From NCBI GenBank assembly GCA_026709935.1, contig JAPOSC010000072.1:1-37930 (forward strand): 37,930 nt of DNA, given 5' to 3'. Positions 24,629-33,593 of this stretch are shown in pieces. The notes beneath the pieces were generated by a model. That model saw only the letters and a program-made list of their open reading frames with translations. It had not been told where the DNA came from and did not search any database. The DNA is from Thiotrichales bacterium. GTDB lineage: Bacteria; Pseudomonadota; Gammaproteobacteria; HK1. The position numbers and the translations under genes are program-made. Position 1 is the first letter of the stretch. Each line of letters begins with the position of its first letter.

Positions 24629-25987
24629 ATGAACGACATCACCCGTAGCGCCGCACACCCCCACGAGCCGGATCTCGACGCGTTGCGCGAGATTGTCGCG
24701 CTGACCATCGACACCGCCCGCCGCAAAGGCGCGAGCGCATCGGAAGCCGCGCTCAGCCGGAGCGCGGGCCTCGACGTCAACGTCAGGCTCGGGGAGGTCG
24801 AGACCATCGAGCACACCCGGGACAACAGCCTCGGGGTTACCGTGTACTTCGGGAACAGCAGGGGCTCGGCGAGCAGCACCGATTTCACGGCCGCGGCGGT
24901 ACGCGAGACGGTGGAGGCGGCGTGCCGGATCGCGCGCCACACCGCGCAGGACGAGTTCGCCGGGCTCGCGGATCCCGACCGGATGGCGATCGACCCGCCC
25001 GACCTCGATCTGTTCCGCCCGTGGAACATCGACGCCGACGAGGCAATCGCGCTCGCGCTCGAGACCGAGACCGCGGCGCGCGAACACGATGCGCGCATCA
25101 CCAACTCCGACGGCGCCTCCGTCTCCCGGCACGACGGCGACTTCGTCTACGGCAACTCGCACGGTTTCCTCGAAGGCTACTCCAGCAGCCGCAACGGGGT
25201 GAGCTGCGTCGTCATCGCCGAGGATTCCTCCGGGATGCAACGCGGCTACTGGTATTCGACCGCGCGCGACCCCGCCAGCCTGGAGCCCGCATCGCAGATC
25301 GGCCTGACCGCAGCCCGGCGCACCATCGGCCGACTCGGGGCGCGCAAGCTCGACACCCGCAACGCCCCCGTCCTCTACGAAGCGGACATCGCGCGAGGGG
25401 TCATCGGCCACTTCGTGGCCGCAGTGCGCGGCGCGAACCTCTACCGCAAGGCGAGCTTTCTCGTCGACCGGCTCGGCGAACGCGTGATGACCGACCATCT
25501 CCGCATCCACGAACAACCCCACCTGCGCGGCGCGCTCGGGAGTGCCGCGTTCGACGGCGAAGGCGTGGCGACCACGCCGCGCGACCTGGTCTCCGACGGG
25601 GTACTTCAGGGCTATGTTCTGGACAGCTACTCGGCGCGCAAACTCGGCATGTCCACCACCGGCAATGCGGGCGGCGTCCACAACCTGACCGTCGACGCGG
25701 GAGCGAAGTCGTTCGAGGCGTTGCTGGCCGAAATGGACACCGGACTGCTGGTCACCGAGCTGATGGGGATGGGCACCAACATCGTGACCGGCGACTATTC
25801 GCGCGGCGCCGCCGGCTTCTGGGTCGAAGGCGGGGAGATCGCCTATCCGGTGGAGGAGATCACCATCGCCGGGAACCTCGCGGACATGTTCCTCGGGATC
25901 CGCGAGGTCGGCGCCGATGTCGATGCCCGGGGAGGCATCCGCACCGGCTCGCTGCTCATCGATCAGATGACGATCGCGGGAAATTGA
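24629..25987 (+). CDS. pmbA: PmbA/TldE-type metalloprotease partner subunit
   Basis: The 452-residue protein matches E. coli PmbA in length and order: EVETIEHTRDNSLGVTVYFG, RGSASSTDF, DLDLFRPWNIDADEAI, RITNSDGASVSRHDGDFVYG, GNSHGFLEGY, SFLVDRLGERV, YSARKLGMSTTGNAGGVHN and the end TGDYSRGAAGFWVEGGEIAY...EITIAGNLADM. Together with TldD, which is not in the window, it forms a protease that trims or degrades peptides such as RiPP precursors; TldE itself lacks the HExxxH metal site, as here. The ATG at 24629 is chosen by length; an in-frame TTG at 24575 lies inside the second direct repeat and has no similarity after it. A distant peptide-export operon is present but not linked. Confidence 0.93.
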   Translation: MNDITRSAAHPHEPDLDALREIVALTIDTARRKGASASEAALSRSAGLDVNVRLGEVETIEHTRDNSLGVTVYFGNSRGSASSTDFTAAAVRETVEAACRIARHTAQDEFAGLADPDRMAIDPPDLDLFRPWNIDADEAIALALETETAAREHDARITNSDGASVSRHDGDFVYGNSHGFLEGYSSSRNGVSCVVIAEDSSGMQRGYWYSTARDPASLEPASQIGLTAARRTIGRLGARKLDTRNAPVLYEADIARGVIGHFVAAVRGANLYRKASFLVDRLGERVMTDHLRIHEQPHLRGALGSAAFDGEGVATTPRDLVSDGVLQGYVLDSYSARKLGMSTTGNAGGVHNLTVDAGAKSFEALLAEMDTGLLVTELMGMGTNIVTGDYSRGAAGFWVEGGEIAYPVEEITIAGNLADMFLGIREVGADVDARGGIRTGSLLIDQMTIAGN

Positions 25988-26198
25988 GGCCGGAGACGAC
26001 AATCAGACCGCCGAAGTGGCGCAAAAGGTTCCGGACTGCGCGCATCGGCGAGGTGCCTCAGCCTGCATCCATCTTCTCCGACAGCCGGACCTTGGCCTGG
26101 GCCGAACCGGGAGCATGCCGGCCGGCGGCGCCCCGATTGATCCGGACAAGACGGTTGCATTAGCTTCCCGAAGACGATGGCAGAGGGAGGTCAGGGCG

Positions 26199-27029
26199 AT
26201 GTTCGAAACCGTTCCGGCTGGAGGGAGATGGGCACTTGCCATTGCGGGGATCGTCGCCGCGCTGCTCCTGTGGAGCCACACGGCCATCGCAGAAGAACCG
26301 GGCGCGATCATCCGCGACTGCGAGGCGTGCCCGGAACTGGTGGTGGTGCCGGCCGGCACCTTCCGCATGGGCGACCTGTCCGGAGGCGGTGACGCCGACG
26401 AAGGACCGGTACGAGAGGTGAACATCCCGCGCCCGTTCGCCATCGCCCGGTACGAGACCACGTTCGCCCAGTGGGACGCCTGCGGCGCGGCCGGCGCATG
26501 CCGGCAGGGCGTCAGTGACATCGGCTTCGGCCGCGGCGACCGGCCGGTGATGCTCGTGACCTGGGAGGATGCGCAAGCCTACGCGGGCTGGCTGTCGGAA
26601 ATGACCGGAAAGCGGTACCGGTTGCCGTCCGAGGCCGAGTGGGAGTACACGGCGCGGGCGAACAGCCAGACCCGCTTCCCGTGGGGAGACGACATCGGCC
26701 AGAGCAACGCGAACTGCGACGAATGCGGAAGCACGTGGGACGACGACCGCACCGCCCCCGCCGGCTCCTTTCCCGCCAACGCGTTCGGCGTACACGACAT
26801 GGTCGGAAACGTTTACGAGTGGATCGAGGACTGCGGGCGTCACAGCTACGAAAGCGCTCCTTCCGACGGATCCGCCGTCGCCCCGGACCCCTCATGCCGC
26901 CAGCGCGTGATGCGCGGCGGCTCCTGGCTCAGCCTCCCGCGGGCCAGCCGCTCCGCCGCTCGGGTCAGGAACCCGGTCGGATTCCGGGACATCAACGTCG
27001 GCTTCCGGGTCGCGAGGGATCTGCCCTGA
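26199..27029 (+). CDS. Exported SUMF1/formylglycine-generating-enzyme-like protein, probably non-catalytic
   Basis: The 276-residue protein has a Sec signal peptide (RWALAIAGIVAALLLWSH, likely cut after AIA near residue 30). The mature part is a sulfatase-modifying-factor fold: LVVVPAGTFRMGD, IARYETTFAQWDACG, PVMLVTWEDAQAYAGWLSE, YRLPSEAEWEYTARA, FPWGDD, GVHDMVGNVYEW and RVMRGGSWLS...VGFRVARD. In true formylglycine-generating enzymes two cysteines lie in the segment after GGS; here that segment is RASRSAARVR without cysteine, so cysteine oxidation is unlikely. It may be a binding or structural member. The ATG at 26199 is supported by GGGAGG eight bases upstream. It is separated from pmbA by 211 bases with no gene. 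Confidence 0.9.
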   Translation: MFETVPAGGRWALAIAGIVAALLLWSHTAIAEEPGAIIRDCEACPELVVVPAGTFRMGDLSGGGDADEGPVREVNIPRPFAIARYETTFAQWDACGAAGACRQGVSDIGFGRGDRPVMLVTWEDAQAYAGWLSEMTGKRYRLPSEAEWEYTARANSQTRFPWGDDIGQSNANCDECGSTWDDDRTAPAGSFPANAFGVHDMVGNVYEWIEDCGRHSYESAPSDGSAVAPDPSCRQRVMRGGSWLSLPRASRSAARVRNPVGFRDINVGFRVARDLP

Positions 27030-27199
27030 ACCGGGAACGGAGTGACAACCTTCAGGAGGGTCGGTAGTGCTCCACTTTGAAATTCTGCCCGGTGTCTGCG
27101 GCCCGTATGCACGGGATTTCCCGGGAGTTCAGGAGTCAAAACAAGACACTGCCCTGCCTGACGGTTCGTGTGCGTGACCCCCGACACCGTTCGGGTCGA

Positions 27200-28915
27200 T
27201 CAGCCCCCCGCCATTCCCAGTTCCTCGATCATCCGCTCCCGCATCCTGAACTTCTGCGGCTTGCCGGTCGCGGTGAGCGGCATTTCGGTCACGAAACGGA
27301 CATGCCGCGGCACCTTGTAGTGGGCGATCCGCTCGCGGCAGAACTCCCGCAGCGCATCCTCGGTCAGGCAGCGGCCGGGGCGAAGCACCGCCCAGGCGCA
27401 TACCTCCTCGCCGTACTTCTCGTCGGGTACGCCGAAGACCTGCACCGTAGAGACGTCGGGATGGGTGAGCAGGAAGTCCTCGATCTCCGCCGGGTAGATG
27501 TTCTCGCCGCCCCGGATCAGCATGTCCTTGACGCGGCCGACGATGCGGCAGTAGCCCTCGGCATCGACCGTCGCGAGGTCGCCAGTGTGCATCCAGCCGT
27601 CGACGATCGACGCGCGCGTCGCCGACGCATCACCCCAGTAGCTCTGCATCACCGAATACCCGCTGGTCAGCAGTTCACCCCGAGCACCGATCGGAGTAGT
27701 GCGGCCGGCCTCGTCGACGACCTTCACTTCGACGTGCGGCACGATTCGGCCGACGGTGGAGACCCGGCGCTCGATGCTGTCGGCCACATCCGACTGAAAT
27801 GAGACCGGGCTCGTCTCGGTCATGCCGTAGGCGATGGTGATCTCGCGGCAGTGCATGTCGCACACCACGCGATGCATCAGCGACACCGGACAGGGGGCGC
27901 CGGCCATGATTCCGGTGCGCATGGCGGAGAGGTCGAAGCGCGGGAACTCGGGATGATCGAGCATCGCCGCAAACATCGTCGGCACCCCGTGCACCGCGGT
28001 GCAGCGCTCGGCCTCCAGCGCGACGAGCGTCTCGCGCGCATCGAACCCTTCGCCGGGGAAGACCATGGTCACGCCGCGGGCAACCGCCGCCAGGTTGCCG
28101 AGCACCATGCCGAAACAGTGGTAGAGCGGCACCGGTATGCAGAGCGCTTCCCCGGGCTTCAGCCGCATCGCGCGCGCGCAAGATACCGCGTTGTTGACGA
28201 TGTTGTGGTGGGTGAGGGTCGCCCCCTTCGGCGCGCCGGTGGTGCCGGAGGTGAACTGGATGTTGATCGGATCGTGCGGCCTCAACCCTTCGGAGACCGC
28301 GTTGAGGCGCCAGCGCTGACCGCCGCCGCCCCGGTCCATGACCTCGTCGAAGCTCAAGCACCCCGGCCACGGATCGGGACCGAGCTGGATCACGGTGCGG
28401 AGCCTCGGCAGGCGGTTAGCGCGCAAGTGACCAGGCCGGCAGTGATCGAGCTCCGGGGCAAGTTCCCGGATCATCTCGACATAGGCGGAAGTCTTGAACT
28501 GCTGCGCGGTGACGATCGCCTTCGCGCCGACCCGGTTGAGGGCATATTCGAGTTCGGCGGTCCGATACGCGGGGTTGATGTTGACGAGGATCAGCCCGAC
28601 GCGGGCGGTGGCGAACTGGGCGATCAGCCACTCCGGCCGGTTGGGTGCCCAGATCCCGATCCGGTCTCCCTTGTACAGACCAAAGCTCAGCAGCCCGGCC
28701 GCGAAACGGTCCACCCGCCGCGCGAGCTGCTCGTAGCTCCAGCGCTCGCCGGCGGCTCGAAACACCGCTGCGGTACGCTGACTGTGGCGACGCACGGCCT
28801 CGGCGAGAAACGCGGGAAGGGTCGCCTCGACGAGCGGACGGTCGGTCGAGCCCCTGACGTGGGAGAGACCATCGACGGGGGCAATGCCCCGACCCCTCGA
28901 TCCGGAATTCACCAT
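27200..28915 (-). CDS. AMP-dependent acyl-CoA synthetase/ligase (fatty-acyl-CoA synthetase-like)
   Basis: The 571-residue enzyme belongs to the ANL family. It has the P-loop [18 protein letters not shown], the adenine-binding [10 protein letters not shown], the ATP-binding [12 protein letters not shown], the hinge [20 protein letters not shown] and the terminal lysine motif [16 protein letters not shown]. It would activate a carboxylic acid through an acyl-adenylate and join it to CoA. The overall pattern ([26 protein letters not shown]) is that of medium/long-chain acyl-CoA synthetases, but the acid is unknown. The start is ATG 28913-28915, or GTG at 28912 which has better spacing from GGAGG. 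It is transcribed convergently to the SUMF1-like gene. Confidence 0.94.
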   Translation of the reverse strand: MVNSGSRGRGIAPVDGLSHVRGSTDRPLVEATLPAFLAEAVRRHSQRTAAVFRAAGERWSYEQLARRVDRFAAGLLSFGLYKGDRIGIWAPNRPEWLIAQFATARVGLILVNINPAYRTAELEYALNRVGAKAIVTAQQFKTSAYVEMIRELAPELDHCRPGHLRANRLPRLRTVIQLGPDPWPGCLSFDEVMDRGGGGQRWRLNAVSEGLRPHDPINIQFTSGTTGAPKGATLTHHNIVNNAVSCARAMRLKPGEALCIPVPLYHCFGMVLGNLAAVARGVTMVFPGEGFDARETLVALEAERCTAVHGVPTMFAAMLDHPEFPRFDLSAMRTGIMAGAPCPVSLMHRVVCDMHCREITIAYGMTETSPVSFQSDVADSIERRVSTVGRIVPHVEVKVVDEAGRTTPIGARGELLTSGYSVMQSYWGDASATRASIVDGWMHTGDLATVDAEGYCRIVGRVKDMLIRGGENIYPAEIEDFLLTHPDVSTVQVFGVPDEKYGEEVCAWAVLRPGRCLTEDALREFCRERIAHYKVPRHVRFVTEMPLTATGKPQKFRMRERMIEELGMAGG

Positions 28916-28985
28916 CGCCTCCCCGCCAATCGCATTCGTATTCGGTCAACCCGGGCCCGGGGTTCCGCAGGTCGATCGGCGGCAG

Positions 28986-29049
28986 GCGTCATCCGACATC
29001 CGGCGACATCCGGCCCGCGTCGCAGACCATATGTCATGCCGGATGACGC
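28986..29049. repeat. Repeat cluster upstream of the acyl-CoA synthetase gene
   Basis: GCGTCATCCG (28986-28995) and CGGATGACGC (29040-29049) are inverted 10-bp arms. Between them GACATCCGGC is repeated exactly in tandem (28995-29004 and 29005-29014), and a further inverted GTCAT/ATGAC pair lies at 29034-29048. The perfect palindrome CCCGGGCCCGGG is nearby (28950-28961). The cluster lies between the amidase-fusion stop (29071) and the ligase start, so it may be an operator for the ligase gene or the end of the ABC operon. Confidence 0.5.
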
Positions 29050-29070
29050 TGCGCCAGACCTGCGAATCTG

Positions 29071-31539
29071 TCACATCCCACGCCAGTCGCCGGCCCGCTC
29101 GAAGGCGGCGGCCGCACGGTAGATGACCGCCTCCTGCCACTGCCCCCCCACCAGCATCATCCCCACCGGCAACCCGTCGCTCATCCCGCAGGGCACGGAC
29201 ATGGCGGGATGACCGGTCACGTCGAAGGACGCAGTGTTCGACAGCATCTCGAACGCCCGCTGGCAGTACAACGCAAGCGGGGCGTCGCGCGGCGGCAGCG
29301 GGGTGGCCTTCATCGGCAGGGTCGGCATGAGCAGGAGATCGTAGGCGCCGAGCACCCGGTCGTACTCCTCGCGGAGCTGCCGGGCGAGGTTCTGCGCCTT
29401 GGCGTAGTAGTGCCCGCGGTGGTGCTTCAGGTAATACTGACCGATGAACATCGAGATCTTGAGGGTGTCGGAAAGCTCGTCCGCACGGCTTCGCCAGTGG
29501 GCATGGAAGTCCAGGAGCGACGTGGTGTACATGCCCTCCCAGCCGGTGCCCATGCCGTTGCCGTGCATCATCTGGTTGGTCAGCCCTTCGAGCGCGATCG
29601 GCGTCCAGATGGCGAGGCTCTGGAGATGGATGGGGATCGAGACCTCGTCGACCGTCGCACCCAGGCGCCTGAACGTCTCCGCCCCAGCCCGAACCCTGGT
29701 GTCCACATCCGGCTCGGAGACGGCGTGGCCGAAACCCTCCTTCACCACCGCGATGCGCAGCCCGCCCACACCCCGCCCCACTGCCGCGGCGTAGTCGTCC
29801 ACCTGCGGGTGGTACTGGCGCGGGTCGAGTCCGTCCGCCCCCGCAATCGCCTGCAACATGACGGCGTTGTCGAGCACGTTCTGCGTCATCGGCCCGGTAT
29901 GGTCGATGGTCGACTCGATGGGCATCACGCCGGTGTAGGGGACGAGCCCGTGGGTCGGCTTCATCCCGTAGCAGCCGCAGTACGACGCCGGGATCCGGAT
30001 CGAACCACCCTGGTCCCCGCCGATCGCCATGTCGACGAAGCCGCCACCGACGAGGGCGCCCGAGCCCGACGACGAACCGCCCGCCGAGTAGCCCCGCCGG
30101 TGCGGGTTCTCCACCGGCCCCGTCGCGTTGGTGTGACTACCGCCGGAGAGGCAGAAGTACTCGCAGTGGGCCTTGCCGACGATGGTCGCGCCGGCGTCGA
30201 GCAGCCGGGTGACGATGGTCGCATCCACGTCCGGGGTATAGCCCTTGAGCGTCGATGCACCATTCATCATCGGCACCCCGGCGAGGCATACGTTGTCCTT
30301 CAGCGCGACCGTCCGGCCGTGCAGCGGCCCGCGCGGGGCGCCGCGCACCTCGGTCTTCACGTACCACGCGTTGAGCGGGTTCTCCTCTTGCGAGGGGCGG
30401 TGACCGGCGGTGCGCGGATACAGCACCGGCGGCAGGTAGTCCGGCATCGCGTCGACGACATCGTAGGCCTCAAGCGTTCCCTGCATCACGTCGAGAAATT
30501 CCTGAACCCTCGCGTCGGACATGTGCATGCCGAGTTCGGTGACAATCTGCTTGAGCTGAGCATGGGTGGGTCGTTGGGCGGTCATGTAGGCAATCCTCTC
30601 GTTGAGGACGGGGGATGAGCGGAGCGGTGCACCGGCCGCCCTCTCGGGTGCGCCGGTCGGCGCCGGTTCGGAAACGGCGGTCGGGGCCGAACCCCCCCGA
30701 ACGGGAACGGCTCCGGGGGCCGGCGTCCTCACGGCGCCGACATGCGGCGCGGAAGAGGATCCGGCCGTCGAGCCCACCGGCCTCGCTCCTGCCGCCGCGG
30801 GCGAAGCGCTCACCGGCGCTCCCGCCCCGCCCCCGAAGCCGGTGAACTCCTCGATGAGGGCCGGATCGGCCGCGTCCGATCCCTTGACCTCGCCGGCGAT
30901 CACGCCCTTTTGCAGCAGCAGCACCCGGTGGGACAGCGCGGTGATGAAGTCGAGGTTCTGCTCCACCATCACCACGGTGACGCCGCGCTGACGATTCAGG
31001 CCCCGCAGCAATTCGATGATCTGGTCGACGATCGAAGGCTGGATGCCCTCCGTCGGCTCGTCGAGCAGGATGAGATCGGGCTCGGAGACGAGGCAGCGGG
31101 CGATGGCAAGAAGCTGCTGCTCGCCGCCGGAGAGCGCGCCGCCGTCGCGGTCCAGCAGGGGTTCGAGCCGCGGCAGCTCCGCGAGGACGCGCCGCACCGC
31201 CTCCTCTTCGTCGTCATGGTGGGCGGCGAGCCCCATGCGAATGTTGTCGCGCACGCTCAGGGCGGGGAAGATGCCTCGTCCCTGCGGCACGTATCCGATG
31301 CCGTGCCTGGCCCGCTCGCTCGCCCTCTCGCGGGCGAGGTCGAGGCCGGCGTAGTCGATCACCCCCCCGGCGGCGGGAACGAGACCCATGATCGCCTTCA
31401 GCAGCGTGGTCTTGCCCATGCCGTTGTGGCCGAGCACCCCCACGATCTCGCCGTCCGCCACCTCGAAGTCCACCCCGTGCAGGACCGGCACCCTTCCGTA
31501 GCCGGCCCGGAGCGCCTTCACCGCGAGCAGCACGCTCAA
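29071..31539 (-). CDS. Fusion: UrtE-type ABC ATPase joined to an amidase-signature enzyme
   Basis: One uninterrupted 822-codon frame joins two proteins usually encoded separately. Residues 1-~235 are a UrtE/LivF ATPase: Walker [10 protein letters not shown] (37-45), [24 protein letters not shown] (136-148) and [14 protein letters not shown], the last typical of UrtE. Residues ~236-318 are an Ala/Pro/Ser/Gly-rich linker. Residues 319-822 are an amidase with the Ser-Ser-Lys triad: VALKDN (Lys414), GGSSSGSG (Ser489/490) and [11 protein letters not shown] (Ser513). An ATG at residue 319 (30585) is preceded by GAGAGGA at eight-base spacing, so free amidase may also be made by internal initiation. 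The role fits uptake of short amides or urea and their hydrolysis in the cytoplasm. The ATPase start is TTG 31539 or GTG 31533. Substrate unknown. Confidence 0.9.
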   Translation of the reverse strand: MSVLLAVKALRAGYGRVPVLHGVDFEVADGEIVGVLGHNGMGKTTLLKAIMGLVPAAGGVIDYAGLDLARERASERARHGIGYVPQGRGIFPALSVRDNIRMGLAAHHDDEEEAVRRVLAELPRLEPLLDRDGGALSGGEQQLLAIARCLVSEPDLILLDEPTEGIQPSIVDQIIELLRGLNRQRGVTVVMVEQNLDFITALSHRVLLLQKGVIAGEVKGSDAADPALIEEFTGFGGGAGAPVSASPAAAGARPVGSTAGSSSAPHVGAVRTPAPGAVPVRGGSAPTAVSEPAPTGAPERAAGAPLRSSPVLNERIAYMTAQRPTHAQLKQIVTELGMHMSDARVQEFLDVMQGTLEAYDVVDAMPDYLPPVLYPRTAGHRPSQEENPLNAWYVKTEVRGAPRGPLHGRTVALKDNVCLAGVPMMNGASTLKGYTPDVDATIVTRLLDAGATIVGKAHCEYFCLSGGSHTNATGPVENPHRRGYSAGGSSSGSGALVGGGFVDMAIGGDQGGSIRIPASYCGCYGMKPTHGLVPYTGVMPIESTIDHTGPMTQNVLDNAVMLQAIAGADGLDPRQYHPQVDDYAAAVGRGVGGLRIAVVKEGFGHAVSEPDVDTRVRAGAETFRRLGATVDEVSIPIHLQSLAIWTPIALEGLTNQMMHGNGMGTGWEGMYTTSLLDFHAHWRSRADELSDTLKISMFIGQYYLKHHRGHYYAKAQNLARQLREEYDRVLGAYDLLLMPTLPMKATPLPPRDAPLALYCQRAFEMLSNTASFDVTGHPAMSVPCGMSDGLPVGMMLVGGQWQEAVIYRAAAAFERAGDWRGM

Positions 31540-31563
31540 CGTGCGATTCTCATGTCGTCGGCC

Positions 31564-31740
31564 TCACGCTCGATGGACCTCGCGAGCCGTCGGGTACGGA
31601 GAGATCGCCTCCGTCGCGTCCTCCATCAGGGTCCGCCTCTCGCGGAACAGGGCCACCCGCCGATGCCCGCCCGGATCCTGGCCCCGAGCAGACCGCCCCT
31701 CGTGAAAGAGCGTCATCAGGACCGCCAGAGCCGAGATCAT
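31564..31740 (-). pseudogene. Degenerate duplicate of the UrtD C-terminus
   Basis: This 58-codon open frame lies between urtD and the urtE-amidase gene. It starts MISALAVLMTLFHEGR and ends VALFRERRTLMEDATEAI followed by SPYPTAREVHRA and a stop. UrtD ends MISALVTLFHEGRILMED, then TMEAISADPKAREIYLGHRA. So the spacer holds two overlapping partial copies of the urtD 3' end, the first covering the TLFHEGR part and the second the LFxExRxLMED through AREx part. It follows urtD by nine bases and is too short for an ATPase. It looks like a decayed relic of a duplicated urtD or recombination scar, though it may still be translated. Confidence 0.75.
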
Positions 31741-31749
31741 GTGCAGTCC

Positions 31750-32472
31750 TCATGCCCGGTGCCCCAGGTAGATCTCGCGGGCTTTCGGGTCGGCGGAGAT
31801 CGCCTCCATGGTGTCCTCCATCAGGATCCGCCCCTCGTGAAAGAGGGTCACCAGGGCCGAGATCATGCGGATGAACTGCATGTCGTGCTCCACCACGATC
31901 AGGGTCGCGGTCCGGTTGATCTCCCGGATGAGTTCCGCGGTGCGCACCGTCTCCTCATGGGTCATGCCGGCGGCGGGCTCGTCGAGGAGCACCAGCCAGG
32001 GCTCGGCCGCGACCACCATCCCGAGTTCCACCCACTGGCGCTGCCCGTGCGCGAGCCGACCCACCATTTCACTTCGGATCTCGCCGAGCTGGAGTCGCTC
32101 CAGGGTCTCGGCGGTCAGGCTCCGCGCGCGGGCAGGTCCGTGCCGACGACGCGCCGAGAGCCAGATGTTCTCCTCCACGTCGAGCCCGTCGAAGACGCTC
32201 GGCACCTGCGTCTTGACGCCCACCCCCAGCGCCGCGATCTCGTGCGGCTCCCGGCTGGCCACATGCACATCGCGGATGACCACCTCGCCCGCGCTCGGGC
32301 GGAGCTGCCCGGTGAGGCACTTGAAGAACGTGGACTTGCCGGCGCCATTGGGGCCGATGAGGCAGCGCAGCTCCTTTTCCCGCAGTGCGAAGTCCACCCG
32401 GTCGACCGCCCGCACGCCCCCGAAGTGCATGGAGAGGCTGCGCGTCTCGAGGACCACTTCTCCCCTTCTCAT
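31750..32472 (-). CDS. urtD: Urea/amide ABC transporter ATPase (UrtD type)
   Basis: The 240-residue ATPase has Walker A GPNGAGKST, the signature LAHGQRQWVELGM (UrtD normally has LSHGQ, so Ser is replaced by Ala), Walker B LVLLDEPAAGM and the H-loop VVEHDM. The residue order HFGGVRAVDRVDF and GQLRPSAGEV fits the UrtD/LivG branch. It would work as a heterodimer with the UrtE domain of the fusion. The ATG overlaps the UrtC stop as ATGA. Its 3' end is duplicated in degraded form directly downstream. Confidence 0.93.
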   Translation of the reverse strand: MRRGEVVLETRSLSMHFGGVRAVDRVDFALREKELRCLIGPNGAGKSTFFKCLTGQLRPSAGEVVIRDVHVASREPHEIAALGVGVKTQVPSVFDGLDVEENIWLSARRRHGPARARSLTAETLERLQLGEIRSEMVGRLAHGQRQWVELGMVVAAEPWLVLLDEPAAGMTHEETVRTAELIREINRTATLIVVEHDMQFIRMISALVTLFHEGRILMEDTMEAISADPKAREIYLGHRA

Positions 32473-33593
32473 GGCGCTCGTCCACGCCCGACCACGGGGC
32501 CGACCACGTCACCGCGCTCGGCCTTCGCACCATCGTGAGCCACCGCCCCGTCGACCACCCCGCGCGAGCGCCGCGCCCGCATCCGCCGCGCGCGCGCGCG
32601 GAGCGAGCGGCGCAGACGCCGGGTGGCGAACCACTCGGCGAGGGTCGGAACCACCCCCTTCGGCACCACCAGCACGAACACCACGAGGATGAGACCCAGC
32701 ACCAGGTTGTTGTTGATGGTCGACTGGGTCCCGAGCGCGGAAGTGAGATAGAACAGTCCGAACGCGCCGAGAATCGGGCCGATGAGCGTTCCCCGCCCCC
32801 CGACGATCACCCAGATGATGGTGAGCGCCGCGTTGTAGAGGTTGAAGACATCCGGTGTGACTCGCCCGACGCCATTGCAGAACAGGACCCCGGCGAGCCC
32901 CGCGATGCCCGCCCCGACCGCGAAGATGCCGAGCTTGTAGAGCCGCGCGTCGTAGCCAAGGAGTTCCGCCCGAAGCTCGTTCTCCCGGATGGAGACGCAG
33001 ACGCGGCCGAATCGGGTGCGAACGAGCCAGCTCGTGAGGACGTAGGCGACGATCAGCGCGGCCATCGCGACGTGGAACACGTGCTGGGGGAGCAGGATGG
33101 ACGAGGCGTCCCACGGCAGGTTGAGCGGCGGCGACGTGATGCCGTTGAAGCCACCGAGCAGGGAATCGCCGATCCGGTAGTCGGGGCCGGAAGTCCGCCG
33201 CATGAGGCTGTAGAGGATGAGCGAGACGGTCAGGGTGATGACCGCGAGGTACACGTCGCTGACCCGACCGTAGAACATGACGTAGCCGAGGATCGCGGCG
33301 AAGGCGACCGCGACCAGGACCGCGACGAGAATCGCCCAGCTCGATCCCCCGAAGTTGATCGCCGCGATGGTGTAGGCATACGCACCGAGACCGAAGAACG
33401 CGGTCTGGCCGAAGCAGAGGATTCCGCCGTAGCCCCATACGAGCGCCAGACTGAGCGCAAGCACCGCAAGCGCGATTGCGGTGGTCAGGTTGATGATGGT
33501 GAACAGCTCCAGCACCGACGGCGCGACGAGCGTGAACAGCACGCCGGCCCCGGCGATGGCGAGGGTACGCCGCCCGTCACGCGTGAGCGTCAC
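32469..33593 (-). CDS. urtC: Urea/amide ABC transporter permease (UrtC type)
   Basis: The 374-residue permease has about nine to ten hydrophobic helices, including YGGILCFGQTAFFGLGAYAY, VYLAVITLTVSLILYSLM, the EAA-like VCVSIRENELRAELLGYDAR loop and WVIVGGRGTLIGPILGAF. The motif order matches UrtC/LivM. It starts at GTG 33591-33593 that overlaps the UrtB stop as GTGA, and its stop overlaps urtD as ATGA. The last ~50 residues form an Arg-rich tail (RRLRRSLRARARRMRARRSR, then a Val/Gly-rich end) that extends past the usual C-terminus; it is probably cytoplasmic and its role is unknown. Confidence 0.93.
   Translation of the reverse strand: MTLTRDGRRTLAIAGAGVLFTLVAPSVLELFTIINLTTAIALAVLALSLALVWGYGGILCFGQTAFFGLGAYAYTIAAINFGGSSWAILVAVLVAVAFAAILGYVMFYGRVSDVYLAVITLTVSLILYSLMRRTSGPDYRIGDSLLGGFNGITSPPLNLPWDASSILLPQHVFHVAMAALIVAYVLTSWLVRTRFGRVCVSIRENELRAELLGYDARLYKLGIFAVGAGIAGLAGVLFCNGVGRVTPDVFNLYNAALTIIWVIVGGRGTLIGPILGAFGLFYLTSALGTQSTINNNLVLGLILVVFVLVVPKGVVPTLAEWFATRRLRRSLRARARRMRARRSRGVVDGAVAHDGAKAERGDVVGPVVGRGRAP

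Noticed and set aside
26846..27187. 113-codon minus-strand frame in the convergent spacer
   Set aside because: Most of it is antisense to the SUMF1-like gene and nothing in the protein suggests function.
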